64,000 nt of DNA from contig NZ_JALPVJ010000038.1 of the NCBI RefSeq assembly GCF_023544445.1, positions 1 through 64,000 of the forward strand, written 5' to 3'. Position 1 is the first letter of the stretch. Every line of letters begins with the position of its first letter. Under the pieces are notes generated by a model, which saw only the letters and a program-made list of their open reading frames with translations, did not search any database and was not told the DNA's origin. The position numbers were made by a program, and so were the translations under genes. This document shows, piece after piece, positions 23,622 to 33,233 of this stretch. Source of the stretch: Actinoplanes sp. M2I2. Its GTDB lineage: Bacteria; Actinomycetota; Actinomycetes; Mycobacteriales; Micromonosporaceae.

Positions 23622-23969
23622 ATGCTGATCGGTAGCAGTGTCGCCTTGCAGAGCATCGCCTACGTCGTTGCTTCGGTGTTATCGGCCTACGGCGCCGGAC
23701 GCGTTCATCAGTGGTACATGCACAGCATGGACCGGGACCGGGCGTTTCGTGAGGGATACAACCACGGGTTTCATGCCCTTTTCCCCTTCGCCGCCCGCGA
23801 GAGCCGGCCGACGGCGCAGCCGTCCGGCGGGGACCAACGGATCGCCGGTTCTCCACAAGTCCCGCACCGCGATCCGCGCTTCGCGCAATCCGGCCGGGCC
23901 GGCGGCTATCCGCGTGTCCGCAGCCCGCGGTACCGGCGCCGTTCCAAGCCGGGCAGCAGGATGTGCTGA
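23622..23969 (+). CDS. Small one-TM protein, GRxHQW family (copy 2)
   Basis: 115 residues with a TM segment at about 5-25, then GRVHQWYMHSMDRDRAFREGY shared with the gene at 23221, then a basic Arg/Pro/Gly-rich tail ending RRRSKPGSRMC. The last 64 bases overlap the convergent GNAT-like gene. It is probably a tandem duplicate of copy 1 that has gained a longer tail. Function unknown. Confidence 0.65.
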   Translation: MLIGSSVALQSIAYVVASVLSAYGAGRVHQWYMHSMDRDRAFREGYNHGFHALFPFAARESRPTAQPSGGDQRIAGSPQVPHRDPRFAQSGRAGGYPRVRSPRYRRRSKPGSRMC

Positions 23970-24700
23970 TCGAGTCCTTGTCCGGTGGCGACCTGCCCGG
24001 ACAGGCGGGCGGCGACCCGCCGGGCGGGCAGGCGGCGCAGACCCCGAACGGGAAGCTCGCCGGCGAACGGCCCGGTGAGCCGGCGCAGGCGCCGGCTCTG
24101 TTCGGCGATGGACGCTTCCAGGGCGGCGAACGGCGCGTACACCGCGTGCACCCCGTCGACCGGCTCGGCGCCGGCCATCGGCACGAACGGAAGCCCGAGC
24201 AGCGTCAGGTCACGGTGGGCGCCGGAGTCGAGGAGGGCGACCAGGTGGCGGACGCCGGCCCGGTGGCCCGCGCGGAGCAACGAGCGATGCAGGAGCGCAC
24301 TCACAGTGACGGCCGACCTGTCGGTACGGTAGGCCGGAAGAACACTGAGCGTAGCGAGATCCCAGATCAATCCGCCGTCGTGCAGGCTGTGGGCCTCGAC
24401 GATCGCCGACAGGTCGCGGCCGATCCGCTCGGGGGCGTCGTCCAGTGTCCGGCCGCCGCCGCGCACGACGCGGCCGGCGCCGGCCGGTTGTCCGGTCTGC
24501 CGGTCCAGCACGAGCAGATAGATGCTGTTCAGGTCGTGTTCGGCGGTGCTCGATGCCTCGACCGTCCGGACGACATCCGCGGTCGGATCGGTCGGCCCGA
24601 CCACCAGCGCGGCGAAGCGGCCGGGGGTGGGGTGGGCCGCCAGTGCGGCGGCGCAGTGCCGGGCGAGCGCCTTGGCGTCGAGCTCAGGAATCGGCGACAT
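23906..24700 (-). CDS. GNAT-fold N-acyltransferase-like protein
   Basis: 264 residues starting MSPIPELDAKALARHCAAAL. The middle looks like a GNAT core: IYLLVLDRQTGQPAGAGRVV as central strands, then DLATLSVLPAYRTDRSAVTV where the acetyl-CoA loop would be, then LLHRSLLRAGHRAGVRHLVA and LGLPFVPMAGAEPVDG. This resembles N-acyltransferases and autoinducer-synthase-like folds in general layout only. Start ATG 24700 with AGGAC about 10 bases upstream. Substrate unknown; assignment tentative. Its 3' end overlaps the small membrane-protein gene. Confidence 0.6.
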   Translation of the reverse strand: MSPIPELDAKALARHCAAALAAHPTPGRFAALVVGPTDPTADVVRTVEASSTAEHDLNSIYLLVLDRQTGQPAGAGRVVRGGGRTLDDAPERIGRDLSAIVEAHSLHDGGLIWDLATLSVLPAYRTDRSAVTVSALLHRSLLRAGHRAGVRHLVALLDSGAHRDLTLLGLPFVPMAGAEPVDGVHAVYAPFAALEASIAEQSRRLRRLTGPFAGELPVRGLRRLPARRVAARLSGQVATGQGLDQHILLPGLERRRYRGLRTRG

Positions 24701-24893
24701 GCAAGGCGTCCTAACGGGCTCAACCGGAACGTGACCTGCATACTTTAGGCGCGAACTACCCAGCGTGAAAGCGATCTTGATCACAGGCAGTAACTGAATC
24801 AGGGTCAGGCGGCCGGCCGGGTCGGGCGGTGATGGCGTTCGCGGGCGCTCCGGTCTTGATCTGATGGATGCGCCGGGCCAAGGTCAATGGTTG

Positions 24894-24950
24894 ATGAGCT
24901 TCGATGAGGAACGTGACCGGCTCGTGGTGGCCGCGCGGCAGCGGGCGTGA
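24894..24950 (+). CDS. Possible 18-aa leader peptide coupled to the ABC exporter
   Basis: ATG at 24894 with AAGG about ten bases upstream opens an 18-codon frame (MSFDEERDRLVVAARQRA) whose TGA overlaps the GTG start of the ABC transporter gene at 24947. The frame can be extended to ATG 24864 (28 residues). It could be a translational-coupling minicistron, a small peptide, or chance. Confidence 0.35.
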   Translation: MSFDEERDRLVVAARQRA

Positions 24951-26470
24951 GCCTCCTCGGGCGGGCGCTGCTCCGCAACCGGGGCCGGGTCACGTCCGGG
25001 ATCCTATTGATCGGGCTGCACCAGGGCTGTGAGGCGCTCGTGCCGATCGGCATCGGCGTCATCGTCGACCGGGCCGTCGCCCCCGGGCACCTGGGTCGGC
25101 TGGTCCTCTGGATCGGCGTCCTGGCCGCGCTGTTCCTGGTGCTGACGGTCGCCTATCGCACCGGCGCGCGGCAGCTGATGCGGGCCGTGGCCGACGAGGC
25201 GCACCGGCTGCGGCTCGAGGTGGCGGCCAAGGTGCTCGACCCGCGTACGGAGGTGCGCACCGGTGACGTGCTCACCCTCTCGACCACCGACGCGGACACG
25301 ACCTCGTACCTGCTGGACTATCTGCCACGGCTGTCCGGGGCGCTGGTCGCGACGGCCATCAGCGCGGCCGGGCTGTGCCTGATCTCCGTACCCCTGGGTC
25401 TGGTGGTCCTGGTCGGGACCCCGCTCGTGCTGGTGGCGTTGCAGCGCGCCGCGCCCCGGATCACCGGACGGGTCGCCGCGCGGCAGGAGGCCGCGGGCCG
25501 GGCCGCCTCGCTCGCCACCGATCTGGTCACCGGCCTGCGCCCGCTGCGGGGGATCGGCGCCCAGGACGCGGCCGCCCGCCGCTACCGCGACGTCAGCCGC
25601 GAGTCGCTGGACGCGACCCTGCGCGCGGCCCGGACGGTGGGCTGGTTCCAGGCCGCCTCCGACACCGTGAGCACGCTGCTGGCCTGCGGCATCGCGATCC
25701 TGGCCGGGTGGTTCGCGCTCAGCGGCCGGATCTCGGCGGGGGAGCTGGTGACGGTCATCGGGCTGGCCGCCTTCCTCGGCGAGCCGTTCGCCACGCTCTC
25801 CGCCGCGCCGGGCTGGTTCGCCTCGTCGCGGGCGTCGGCCGAGCGGATCGAGGCGGTGCTCGGCCTCTCGCCGGCCGGCCCGCCACCGGCCGGCAATCCC
25901 CTCCCGCCGATCGCCGGCGAGTGCGTCGGCGTCGTGGTCGAACCGGACGCCGCCGCGCTGGTCGCGCTCTTCGACGACGGCTCGCCGGACGTGCTCGTGG
26001 CGCCCCACCTGCCGGAACTTTTCAGCGGAACGATCCGGGACAACCTCCTCGAGGCGGCGGCGGACGACCTGCGCGGGGCGCTGCGCGCGTCGGCCGCCGA
26101 CGACGTGGTGGCGGCCCACCCCGACGGCCTCGACCACGCCATCGCCGACCGGGGGGCGGCGCTCTCGGGCGGGCAGCGGCAGCGCTTGGCCCTGGCCCGC
26201 GCGCTGCTGGCCCGGCCGCGGCTGCTGGTGCTGCACGAGCCCACGACCGCGGTCGACGCGGTGACCGAGCACGTCATCGCCCGGGGCATCCGGGATCTGC
26301 GGCACGGTCCCGGCTCGACCCTGGGCACGCTGCTGATCACCACCAGCCCGGCGCTGCTGGCCGTCACCGACCGGGTGGTCGTGGTCCGCGACGGCGAGGT
26401 GGTCGCGACCGGGACGCACGCCTCGCTGGCGGCCACCGACGACACCTACCGGACGGCGGTGCTGCGGTGA
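24947..26470 (+). CDS. ABC exporter subunit 1 (TM plus NBD lacking Walker A)
   Basis: 507 residues: a type IV exporter membrane domain (about 10-300) fused to a nucleotide-binding domain. The NBD is abnormal. Where the P-loop should be (about 322-345) the sequence reads GECVGVVVEPDAAALVALFD, with no GxxGxGK[ST]. The Q-loop lacks Gln (VAPHLPELFSGTIRDNL), Walker B is LLVLHEP with His430 for Asp, and the H-loop histidine is absent (LLITTSP). The signature LSGGQRQRLALARAL (406-420) is perfect. So this half can serve only to donate a signature motif to the partner encoded next. Its TGA overlaps the partner's GTG. Confidence 0.9.
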   Translation: MSLLGRALLRNRGRVTSGILLIGLHQGCEALVPIGIGVIVDRAVAPGHLGRLVLWIGVLAALFLVLTVAYRTGARQLMRAVADEAHRLRLEVAAKVLDPRTEVRTGDVLTLSTTDADTTSYLLDYLPRLSGALVATAISAAGLCLISVPLGLVVLVGTPLVLVALQRAAPRITGRVAARQEAAGRAASLATDLVTGLRPLRGIGAQDAAARRYRDVSRESLDATLRAARTVGWFQAASDTVSTLLACGIAILAGWFALSGRISAGELVTVIGLAAFLGEPFATLSAAPGWFASSRASAERIEAVLGLSPAGPPPAGNPLPPIAGECVGVVVEPDAAALVALFDDGSPDVLVAPHLPELFSGTIRDNLLEAAADDLRGALRASAADDVVAAHPDGLDHAIADRGAALSGGQRQRLALARALLARPRLLVLHEPTTAVDAVTEHVIARGIRDLRHGPGSTLGTLLITTSPALLAVTDRVVVVRDGEVVATGTHASLAATDDTYRTAVLR

Positions 26471-28194
26471 CCCTCGCGCTCCCGATCGCGACGCCCCGGC
26501 AGACGTGGATCTGGCTCTGCTCCCAGTTGCGGGTCCACCGCCTCGACGCTGCGTTCACGGTGGCGACCGGTCTGGGCGCCGCCGCCGCCTCGGTGGTCCC
26601 GGTCACCGCGCTGGGCCTGCTGGTCGATCTCGTCCGTGACGGCGCCGCCTCCACCGCGCTGGTGCCCATCGGCCTGCTCGTCGCCGGGATAGCGCTGCTC
26701 GGCGGGATCGCCGCCGGCGCCACCACGACGCTGGTGAGCCGTCTCGGCGAACGCATCCTGGCCAACCTGCGCGAACAGACCGTCGGCGTCGCGCTGCGCC
26801 TGCCCGCCACCACGCTCGACCGGGCCGGGCGCGGTGACCTGCTGGCCCGGGTCGGCGCCGATGTGGCCGCGGTCGGTGCGGCGGCGGCCGAGGTGCTGCC
26901 GACCGTCATCTCGGCCCTGTTCCTCGCGCTGCTCAGTGTGATCGCGATGTTCGGGCTGGACTGGCGGCTCGGCCTGGCCGGGGTGGCCGCGATGCCGGCC
27001 TACCTGGTCGCGCTGCGCTGGTATCTGCCGCGCTCGGCGCCGATCTACGCCGCGGAGCGGGCCGCGGTGGGCGTCCGCTCCCAGCTGCTGGTGGAGAGTC
27101 TGCAGGGGGTGCGGACGGTTCATGCGTACCGGTTGGAGAGCCGGCACCTGAGCGCGATCGACGACGCCTCGGCCCGCGCCCGGGACTTCTCCGTCGGGGT
27201 CTTCGCACTGTTCACCCGCTTCGTCGGGCGGATCAACCGGGCCGAGCTGCTCGGCCTGTCGGCGATCCTGGTGGCCGGTTTCTGGTACGTGCGCTCGGGC
27301 TGGGTCACCGTCGGCGAGACCGCGGCGGCCGCGGTGCTGTTCCACCGCCTGTTCAGCCCGGTGTCGATGATCCTGTTCACCTTCGACGAGATCCAGGCGG
27401 CCGGCGCCGGGCTGGCCCGCCTGGTCGGCGTGGGCACGCTGCCGGTCGCGCCGGCCGGGGCCCGCGAGATCACCTCCGCCGACCTCACCCTGCGGGCGGT
27501 GACCTTCGGGTACGAGGAACGGGTCCCCGTGCTGTGCGGCATCAGCCTGCGGGTGGCCCCCGGGGAGCGCGTGGCGCTGGTCGGCTCGACCGGCGCCGGC
27601 AAGACCACGGTCGCCTCGATCGCGGCCGGCATCCTGCGCCCGCTCTCGGGCACCGCCACCGCGGGCGGGGTGCCGGTCGACCAGCTCGCTCCCGGCACCG
27701 TGGCCATCGTCAGCCAGGAGACGCACGTGTTCGCCGGCCCGCTGATCGAGGATCTGCGCCTGGCCCGCCCGGCCGCCCCGGTCGAGGCCGTCGAGGCCGC
27801 GCTGGAGCGGGTCGGCGCGCTCGACTGGGCCCGGGCGCTGCCCGGCGGGCTCGCGACCGTGGTGGGCGAGGGCGGGCATCCGCTGACCGCGGCCCAGGCG
27901 CAGCAGCTCGCGCTGGCCCGGCTGGTGCTGCTCGACCCGGCGATCGCCGTCCTCGACGAGGCCACCGCCGAGGCCGGCAGCGTGGGCGCCCGCGAGCTGG
28001 AGGAGTCGGCGCTGGCCGCGACCAAGGGCCGCACGACGCTGCTGGTGGCCCACCGGCTCACCCAGGCCGCCGGGGCCGACCGCATCGTGGTCCTCGAGCA
28101 CGGCGTGGTGCTCGAGGAGGGCACCCACGGCGATCTGGTCGCCGCGGGCGGGCGCTATGCCACGTTGTGGTCGGCCTGGCAGTCCCGGCGTTAG
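26467..28194 (+). CDS. ABC exporter subunit 2 (TM plus catalytic NBD, degenerate signature)
   Basis: 575 residues with six TM helices (about 15-310) and an NBD carrying an intact Walker A (GSTGAGKT, 373-380), Q-loop Gln417, Walker B AVLDEAT (D497, E498) and H-loop His529. Its signature is degenerate: HPLTAAQAQQLALARLVLLD in place of LSGGQ. Paired with subunit 1, the canonical site is formed by this Walker A/B and the other subunit's LSGGQ, while the second site has neither. Substrate unknown; heterodimeric exporters of this kind move drugs, lipids or peptides. It converges on the GH3 gene with a 4-base stop overlap. Confidence 0.92.
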   Translation: MTLALPIATPRQTWIWLCSQLRVHRLDAAFTVATGLGAAAASVVPVTALGLLVDLVRDGAASTALVPIGLLVAGIALLGGIAAGATTTLVSRLGERILANLREQTVGVALRLPATTLDRAGRGDLLARVGADVAAVGAAAAEVLPTVISALFLALLSVIAMFGLDWRLGLAGVAAMPAYLVALRWYLPRSAPIYAAERAAVGVRSQLLVESLQGVRTVHAYRLESRHLSAIDDASARARDFSVGVFALFTRFVGRINRAELLGLSAILVAGFWYVRSGWVTVGETAAAAVLFHRLFSPVSMILFTFDEIQAAGAGLARLVGVGTLPVAPAGAREITSADLTLRAVTFGYEERVPVLCGISLRVAPGERVALVGSTGAGKTTVASIAAGILRPLSGTATAGGVPVDQLAPGTVAIVSQETHVFAGPLIEDLRLARPAAPVEAVEAALERVGALDWARALPGGLATVVGEGGHPLTAAQAQQLALARLVLLDPAIAVLDEATAEAGSVGARELEESALAATKGRTTLLVAHRLTQAAGADRIVVLEHGVVLEEGTHGDLVAAGGRYATLWSAWQSRR

Positions 28195-30569
28195 CCCTTC
28201 ACGTGAAGCGCGGCGGTCAGGCGGGGGTCGTCCAGGGCGTGTGCGGCGATCACCCGGTATTCGCCGGTCCGGCGCTGCCAGCCACCGTCGTCCCAGGTCT
28301 CGAACGTCCGCGGCGGCAACGGGACCCGCACGGTCACCGTCTCCTCCGGCTGCGCCTCGACGTTCTCGAAGCCGGCCAGCCAGCGCTCCGGCCGGTCGGG
28401 GTCGACCGGGGACGGTCCCACGTAGACCTGCACGACCTCGCGGCCGGTCCGGGGGCCCGTGTTGGTCAGCGTCACCACGGCCTCGGACTCGGTGACCACG
28501 AGCTCGTCGTACTGCCACGTGGTGTAGCCGTGACCGTGGCCGAAGGCGTACAGCGGCGCGGTGCCCGAGCGGAGCCAGCCGCGGTAGCCGACGAACACGC
28601 CCTCGTCGTAGCTGACCGCCCCGTCACGCGGTTCGATCGCCAGCACCGGGCAGTCCTGCTCGAGCCGCGGCCACGTCGTCGGCAGCCGCCCGCCCGGCTC
28701 GGTCACGCCGAGCAGCACGTCGGCCAGCGCGGCGCCCGCCTCCTGCCCCGGGAACCAGGTCAGCAGCACCGCCGCGACCTCATCGGCCCACGGCAGGAGC
28801 ACCGGCGAGCCGGCGTTGACGACCACGACCGTACGGGGATTGGCCGCGGCCACCCGCGACACGAGCTCGTCCTGCCGGCCGGGCAGCGCGAGCGAGACGC
28901 GGTCGAAGCCCTCGGACTCCACCTGCTCGGTGGTGCCGACCACGACCACGGCGACGTCCGCGCCGGCGGCCAGGCGAACCGCCTCCTCGATCATCCCGTT
29001 CTCGTCCGGGGCCGGCGGCCGGTGGCCGAGCGTGGTCGAGATCGAGTGGGCCAGGCCGCGCGCGATCGTCTGGCGCAGCACGACCGGTACCGCCACGCCG
29101 GCTTCGAGCCGCTTGGTGACCCGCTGCTCGCGCGGGGACAGGAGCAGGTCGGCCCGGCTCGCGGTGGGCGGGTGCAGCGAACCCTCGTACAAAAGCTCGC
29201 CGGCCACCCTGAGCTGGAACGAGCCGAAGCCGGAGACGGCGAAGGTGTGTTCCCCCTCGACGTCGGGCGTGAAGGTCGTCTCGAGGCGGATCTCGTCGAC
29301 GTCGTCCGGGTCGAGGCCGCCCGGCAGCGAGCCGATCCACCGCACCGCGGCCGGGTCGACCACGAAGGCCTGGCTGCCGATCGAGACGGTGGTCGGGGCC
29401 CAGCCGGGGCCGTGGGCGGCGGGCAGGAACGGGCGCGGGTCGGCGCCGATCGCGTACTCGACGTCCACCCCGGACAGCCGCTCCCGCAGGCCGTCGAGGG
29501 GCGCGACCACGTGCGGGGGCGAGACCTGCGCGCTGCCGCCGCCGAGCACCCGGGCATCGGCGGCCAGCGCGCCGATCACAGCCACCTTGGTCAGCGCGGC
29601 CGGCTCGAGCGGGAGCGCGTAGTTCTCGTTGCGCACCAGCACGAACGAGCGGGCGGCCACCTCGTGCGCGATCGCGTCACCGTCGAGGTCGGCGGGCGGG
29701 GTGATCGCCGGGCCGCCGTCGAGGGCCCCGGTCCGCTGGGCCAGGAGCAGCACCCGGCGGACCTTGTCGTCGACGACCTCCTCGGGCACGTCACCGGCCC
29801 GTACGGCGGCGACCAGCTTGTCGCCCCACGGGTTCTCCAGGGCCGGCATCGCGATGTCGAGCCCGCCGAGCGCGGCGCCGACCGTCGAGCGCGCGGCCCG
29901 CCAGTCCGACACCACGATGCCGTCGAAGCCCCATTCCCGCTTGAGGATCTCGTCCTGGATCGGCCCGTTCTGGGCCATCGACAGCCCGTTCACGGCGTTG
30001 TAGGCGCTCATCACGCCCCAGCCGCCGGACTCCACCACCCGCTCGAACGGCGCCAGGTAGATCTCCCGCAGCGCCCGGTCGCCGATCCGGACGTCGACCT
30101 CCATGCGGTCGGTCTCGAAGTCGTTGCCGACCAGGTGCTTCACCGTCGTGCCGACGCCGTGCTGCTGCACGCCGCGGACGAAGCCCACCGCGATCTCGCC
30201 GCTGAGCAGCGGGTCCTCGGAGTAGCACTCGAAGTGGCGGCCGCCCAGCGGCGTGCGCTGCAGGTTCACCGTCGGGCCGAGCAGCAGGTGCACCCCCTTG
30301 CGCCGGGACTCCTGACCGAGCAGCTGCCCGGCCCGCTCGGCCAGCTCCACGTCCCAGGCCGCGGCCAGCGCGGTCGGGCTGGGCAGGGCGATCGACGGGT
30401 CGTCGGGCGCCCAGCCGACACCCCGCACGCCGATGGGCCCGTCCGACATCACCAGCGAGCGCAGTCCGATCCGCTCGATGGCCGGCAAGGACCAGAAGTC
30501 CTGCCCGGCCAGTAGCGAGACCTTCTCCTCGAGGGTCAACTGCGTCAGCAGTTGCTCGACATCCGCCAT
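28191..30569 (-). CDS. Glycoside hydrolase family 3 beta-glucosidase with PA14 insert
   Basis: 792 residues, intracellular (no signal peptide). GH3 N-terminal barrel: MSDGPIGVRGVGW, GPTVNLQRTPLGGRHFECYS and the nucleophile region VVSDWRAARSTV. The GH3 C-terminal domain is interrupted by a PA14 domain (TFTPDVEGEHTFAVSGFGSF region), and a fibronectin III-like domain ends the protein. This order is typical of KdgF/BglX-like beta-glucosidases acting on cello- or other oligosaccharides. ATG at 30569 lies within a CebR-like operator, so repression until cello-oligosaccharides appear is likely. Divergent from a serine hydrolase gene. Confidence 0.93.
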   Translation of the reverse strand: MADVEQLLTQLTLEEKVSLLAGQDFWSLPAIERIGLRSLVMSDGPIGVRGVGWAPDDPSIALPSPTALAAAWDVELAERAGQLLGQESRRKGVHLLLGPTVNLQRTPLGGRHFECYSEDPLLSGEIAVGFVRGVQQHGVGTTVKHLVGNDFETDRMEVDVRIGDRALREIYLAPFERVVESGGWGVMSAYNAVNGLSMAQNGPIQDEILKREWGFDGIVVSDWRAARSTVGAALGGLDIAMPALENPWGDKLVAAVRAGDVPEEVVDDKVRRVLLLAQRTGALDGGPAITPPADLDGDAIAHEVAARSFVLVRNENYALPLEPAALTKVAVIGALAADARVLGGGSAQVSPPHVVAPLDGLRERLSGVDVEYAIGADPRPFLPAAHGPGWAPTTVSIGSQAFVVDPAAVRWIGSLPGGLDPDDVDEIRLETTFTPDVEGEHTFAVSGFGSFQLRVAGELLYEGSLHPPTASRADLLLSPREQRVTKRLEAGVAVPVVLRQTIARGLAHSISTTLGHRPPAPDENGMIEEAVRLAAGADVAVVVVGTTEQVESEGFDRVSLALPGRQDELVSRVAAANPRTVVVVNAGSPVLLPWADEVAAVLLTWFPGQEAGAALADVLLGVTEPGGRLPTTWPRLEQDCPVLAIEPRDGAVSYDEGVFVGYRGWLRSGTAPLYAFGHGHGYTTWQYDELVVTESEAVVTLTNTGPRTGREVVQVYVGPSPVDPDRPERWLAGFENVEAQPEETVTVRVPLPPRTFETWDDGGWQRRTGEYRVIAAHALDDPRLTAALHVKG

Positions 30570-30582
30570 GGAAGCGCTCCCA
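30569..30582. promoter_or_regulatory. CebR-like LacI-family operator
   Basis: TGGAAGCGCTCCCA differs at one position from the Streptomyces CebR box TGGGAGCGCTCCCA. It begins at the first base of the GH3 start codon, so bound repressor would block initiation. No LacI-family gene is present in the window. Confidence 0.75.
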
Positions 30583-30607
30583 TCTGCATTGCTCGTCGCT
30601 GCCACCA

Positions 30608-30613
30608 TAGGAT
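30608..30613 (+). promoter_or_regulatory. -10 element of the serine hydrolase gene
   Basis: TAGGAT, seven bases, ATG at 30621. A second ATG at 30615 is too close to be used from this promoter. Confidence 0.5.
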
Positions 30614-30620
30614 CATGGAG

Positions 30621-32012
30621 ATGGAGAGCCATCCCCCGGCCCGTTACGAACGAGCCGTCCGAAAGGCGCAGGCCGACGGCCGCGTACCCGCCATCTCAGT
30701 CGCGTTGCGCCGGGCCGACCGGGAGCCGTGGGTGTTCACCGTCGGCGACTCGGGCAACGCCGATCACCCGCTCGGTCCCGACACCCGGTTCCGCATCGGC
30801 TCGATCACCAAGACGTTCACCGCGGCGCTCGTGCTGCAGTGCCGCGACGACGGCCTGCTCGGCCTGGACGACCCGATCGGCGAGCACCTCCAGGTGCCGG
30901 CGCACGGCGACGCGACGATCCGGCGGCTGCTCTCGCACACGGCCGGCTTCCAGCGTGAGCCGTACGGGGACATCTGGGACACGCTGCAGGCGCCGGGCGA
31001 CGCCGAGCTCCTCGCCCAGCTCGACCGGGCCGAGCGGGTGCTGCCCAACGGCCGCCGCTTCCACTACTCGAACCTCGGCTTCGCCGTGCTCGGGCAGCTG
31101 GCCGCCAAGCTCCGGGGCGGCAGCTGGGCCGAGGTCGTCGCCGACCGGGTGCTCGAACCGCTGGGTCTCAGCGCCACCACGCCGCACCCGCCGGCCCAGG
31201 CCGCGGTCGGCTATCTGGTCGACGCGTACTCGGACGCCGCCCGCCCCGAACCGCGGACCGATCTGGGTGGCGTCGGCCCGGCCGCCCAGCTCTGGAGCAC
31301 CGCGGGGGACATGGCCACCTGGGGCGCCTTCCTGGCCGACCCCGGGACGATCGACCCGCGCGGGCAGGTGCTCTCCGCCGCCACCGTCGACGAGATGCGC
31401 TTCCCGGCCACCACCACCAACGAGACGCTGTGGCAGCTCGGCTGGGGGCTCGGGCTGATCATCGCTCCGCAGGGCGGGCGGTCCGTGCACGTCGGGCATG
31501 ACGGCGCGATGCCGGGGTTCCTCGCCGGGGCGTACGGGCGGCGCGGTGGCGAAGGCCTGCCGGACGGGCTCGGCTGCGCGGTCCTCGGGTCGTCCGGCAC
31601 CGCCGGTGAGATCAACGACCTGGTGCACGAGCTGCTGAACGCGGCCGTCGAGCACGACCCGGCCGACATCCAGCCGTGGCGGATCGCGCCGCCCGCGCCC
31701 ACCCCGTACCGGTCGGTGCTCGGGCCGTGGTGGAGCGAGGGCACCCAGTTCGTCTTCTCGTGGCACGGCGGCGCCCTGCAGGCACGGTCGCCGGAGGCCC
31801 CGGCCGACACCCCGCCGGCGATCTTCGAGCCCGTGCCGGGGCAGTCCGACCTGCTTCGTACGGTCAGTGGCCGCGAGGCGGGCGAGCTGCTGAGGCTCAC
31901 CCGGGACGACGCCGGGACGGTCGTGCGGATGCACTGGGCGACCTACCGCGTCACGCGGGCCCAGGAGGGCTTCGACGGGGGAGTGGCGTCCGACGGCGAC
32001 GCCGCCCGCTGA
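30621..32012 (+). CDS. Serine hydrolase, beta-lactamase/penicillin-binding-protein-like family
   Basis: 463 residues. Class C-like motifs are present: the nucleophile SITK (S61-K64 in GSITKTFTAALVLQ), the tyrosine in HYSNLGFAVLG (YxN) and HVGHDG near residue 295, equivalent to the KTG/HxG box. A C-terminal domain of about 120 residues after the catalytic part resembles the lipocalin-like tail of some esterase-type members. No signal peptide is visible, so it is more likely an esterase or D-amino-peptidase than a resistance enzyme. Start 30621 by -10 spacing; 30615 possible. Confidence 0.85.
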   Translation: MESHPPARYERAVRKAQADGRVPAISVALRRADREPWVFTVGDSGNADHPLGPDTRFRIGSITKTFTAALVLQCRDDGLLGLDDPIGEHLQVPAHGDATIRRLLSHTAGFQREPYGDIWDTLQAPGDAELLAQLDRAERVLPNGRRFHYSNLGFAVLGQLAAKLRGGSWAEVVADRVLEPLGLSATTPHPPAQAAVGYLVDAYSDAARPEPRTDLGGVGPAAQLWSTAGDMATWGAFLADPGTIDPRGQVLSAATVDEMRFPATTTNETLWQLGWGLGLIIAPQGGRSVHVGHDGAMPGFLAGAYGRRGGEGLPDGLGCAVLGSSGTAGEINDLVHELLNAAVEHDPADIQPWRIAPPAPTPYRSVLGPWWSEGTQFVFSWHGGALQARSPEAPADTPPAIFEPVPGQSDLLRTVSGREAGELLRLTRDDAGTVVRMHWATYRVTRAQEGFDGGVASDGDAAR

Positions 32013-32137
32013 CCCGCCGATAATGGCATCGGCGCTCACGCGGCTGAGCGGATACGATGGCACGATCCTCCAGCACGCCGTCCCGACCGGGCGACGATGA
32101 GAAAGAGAGCAGGTGCGGAGGCCCTCGTGGCCGTCCT

Positions 32138-33211
<1,074 letters not shown>

Positions 33212-33233
33212 TCCCAAGGGAATTCGCACCACT

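Noticed and set aside
16893..24784. Biosynthetic gene cluster for a natural product
   Set aside because: No polyketide, peptide synthetase, terpene or RiPP core enzyme is visible. The ABC exporter and GNAT-like gene alone are not enough.
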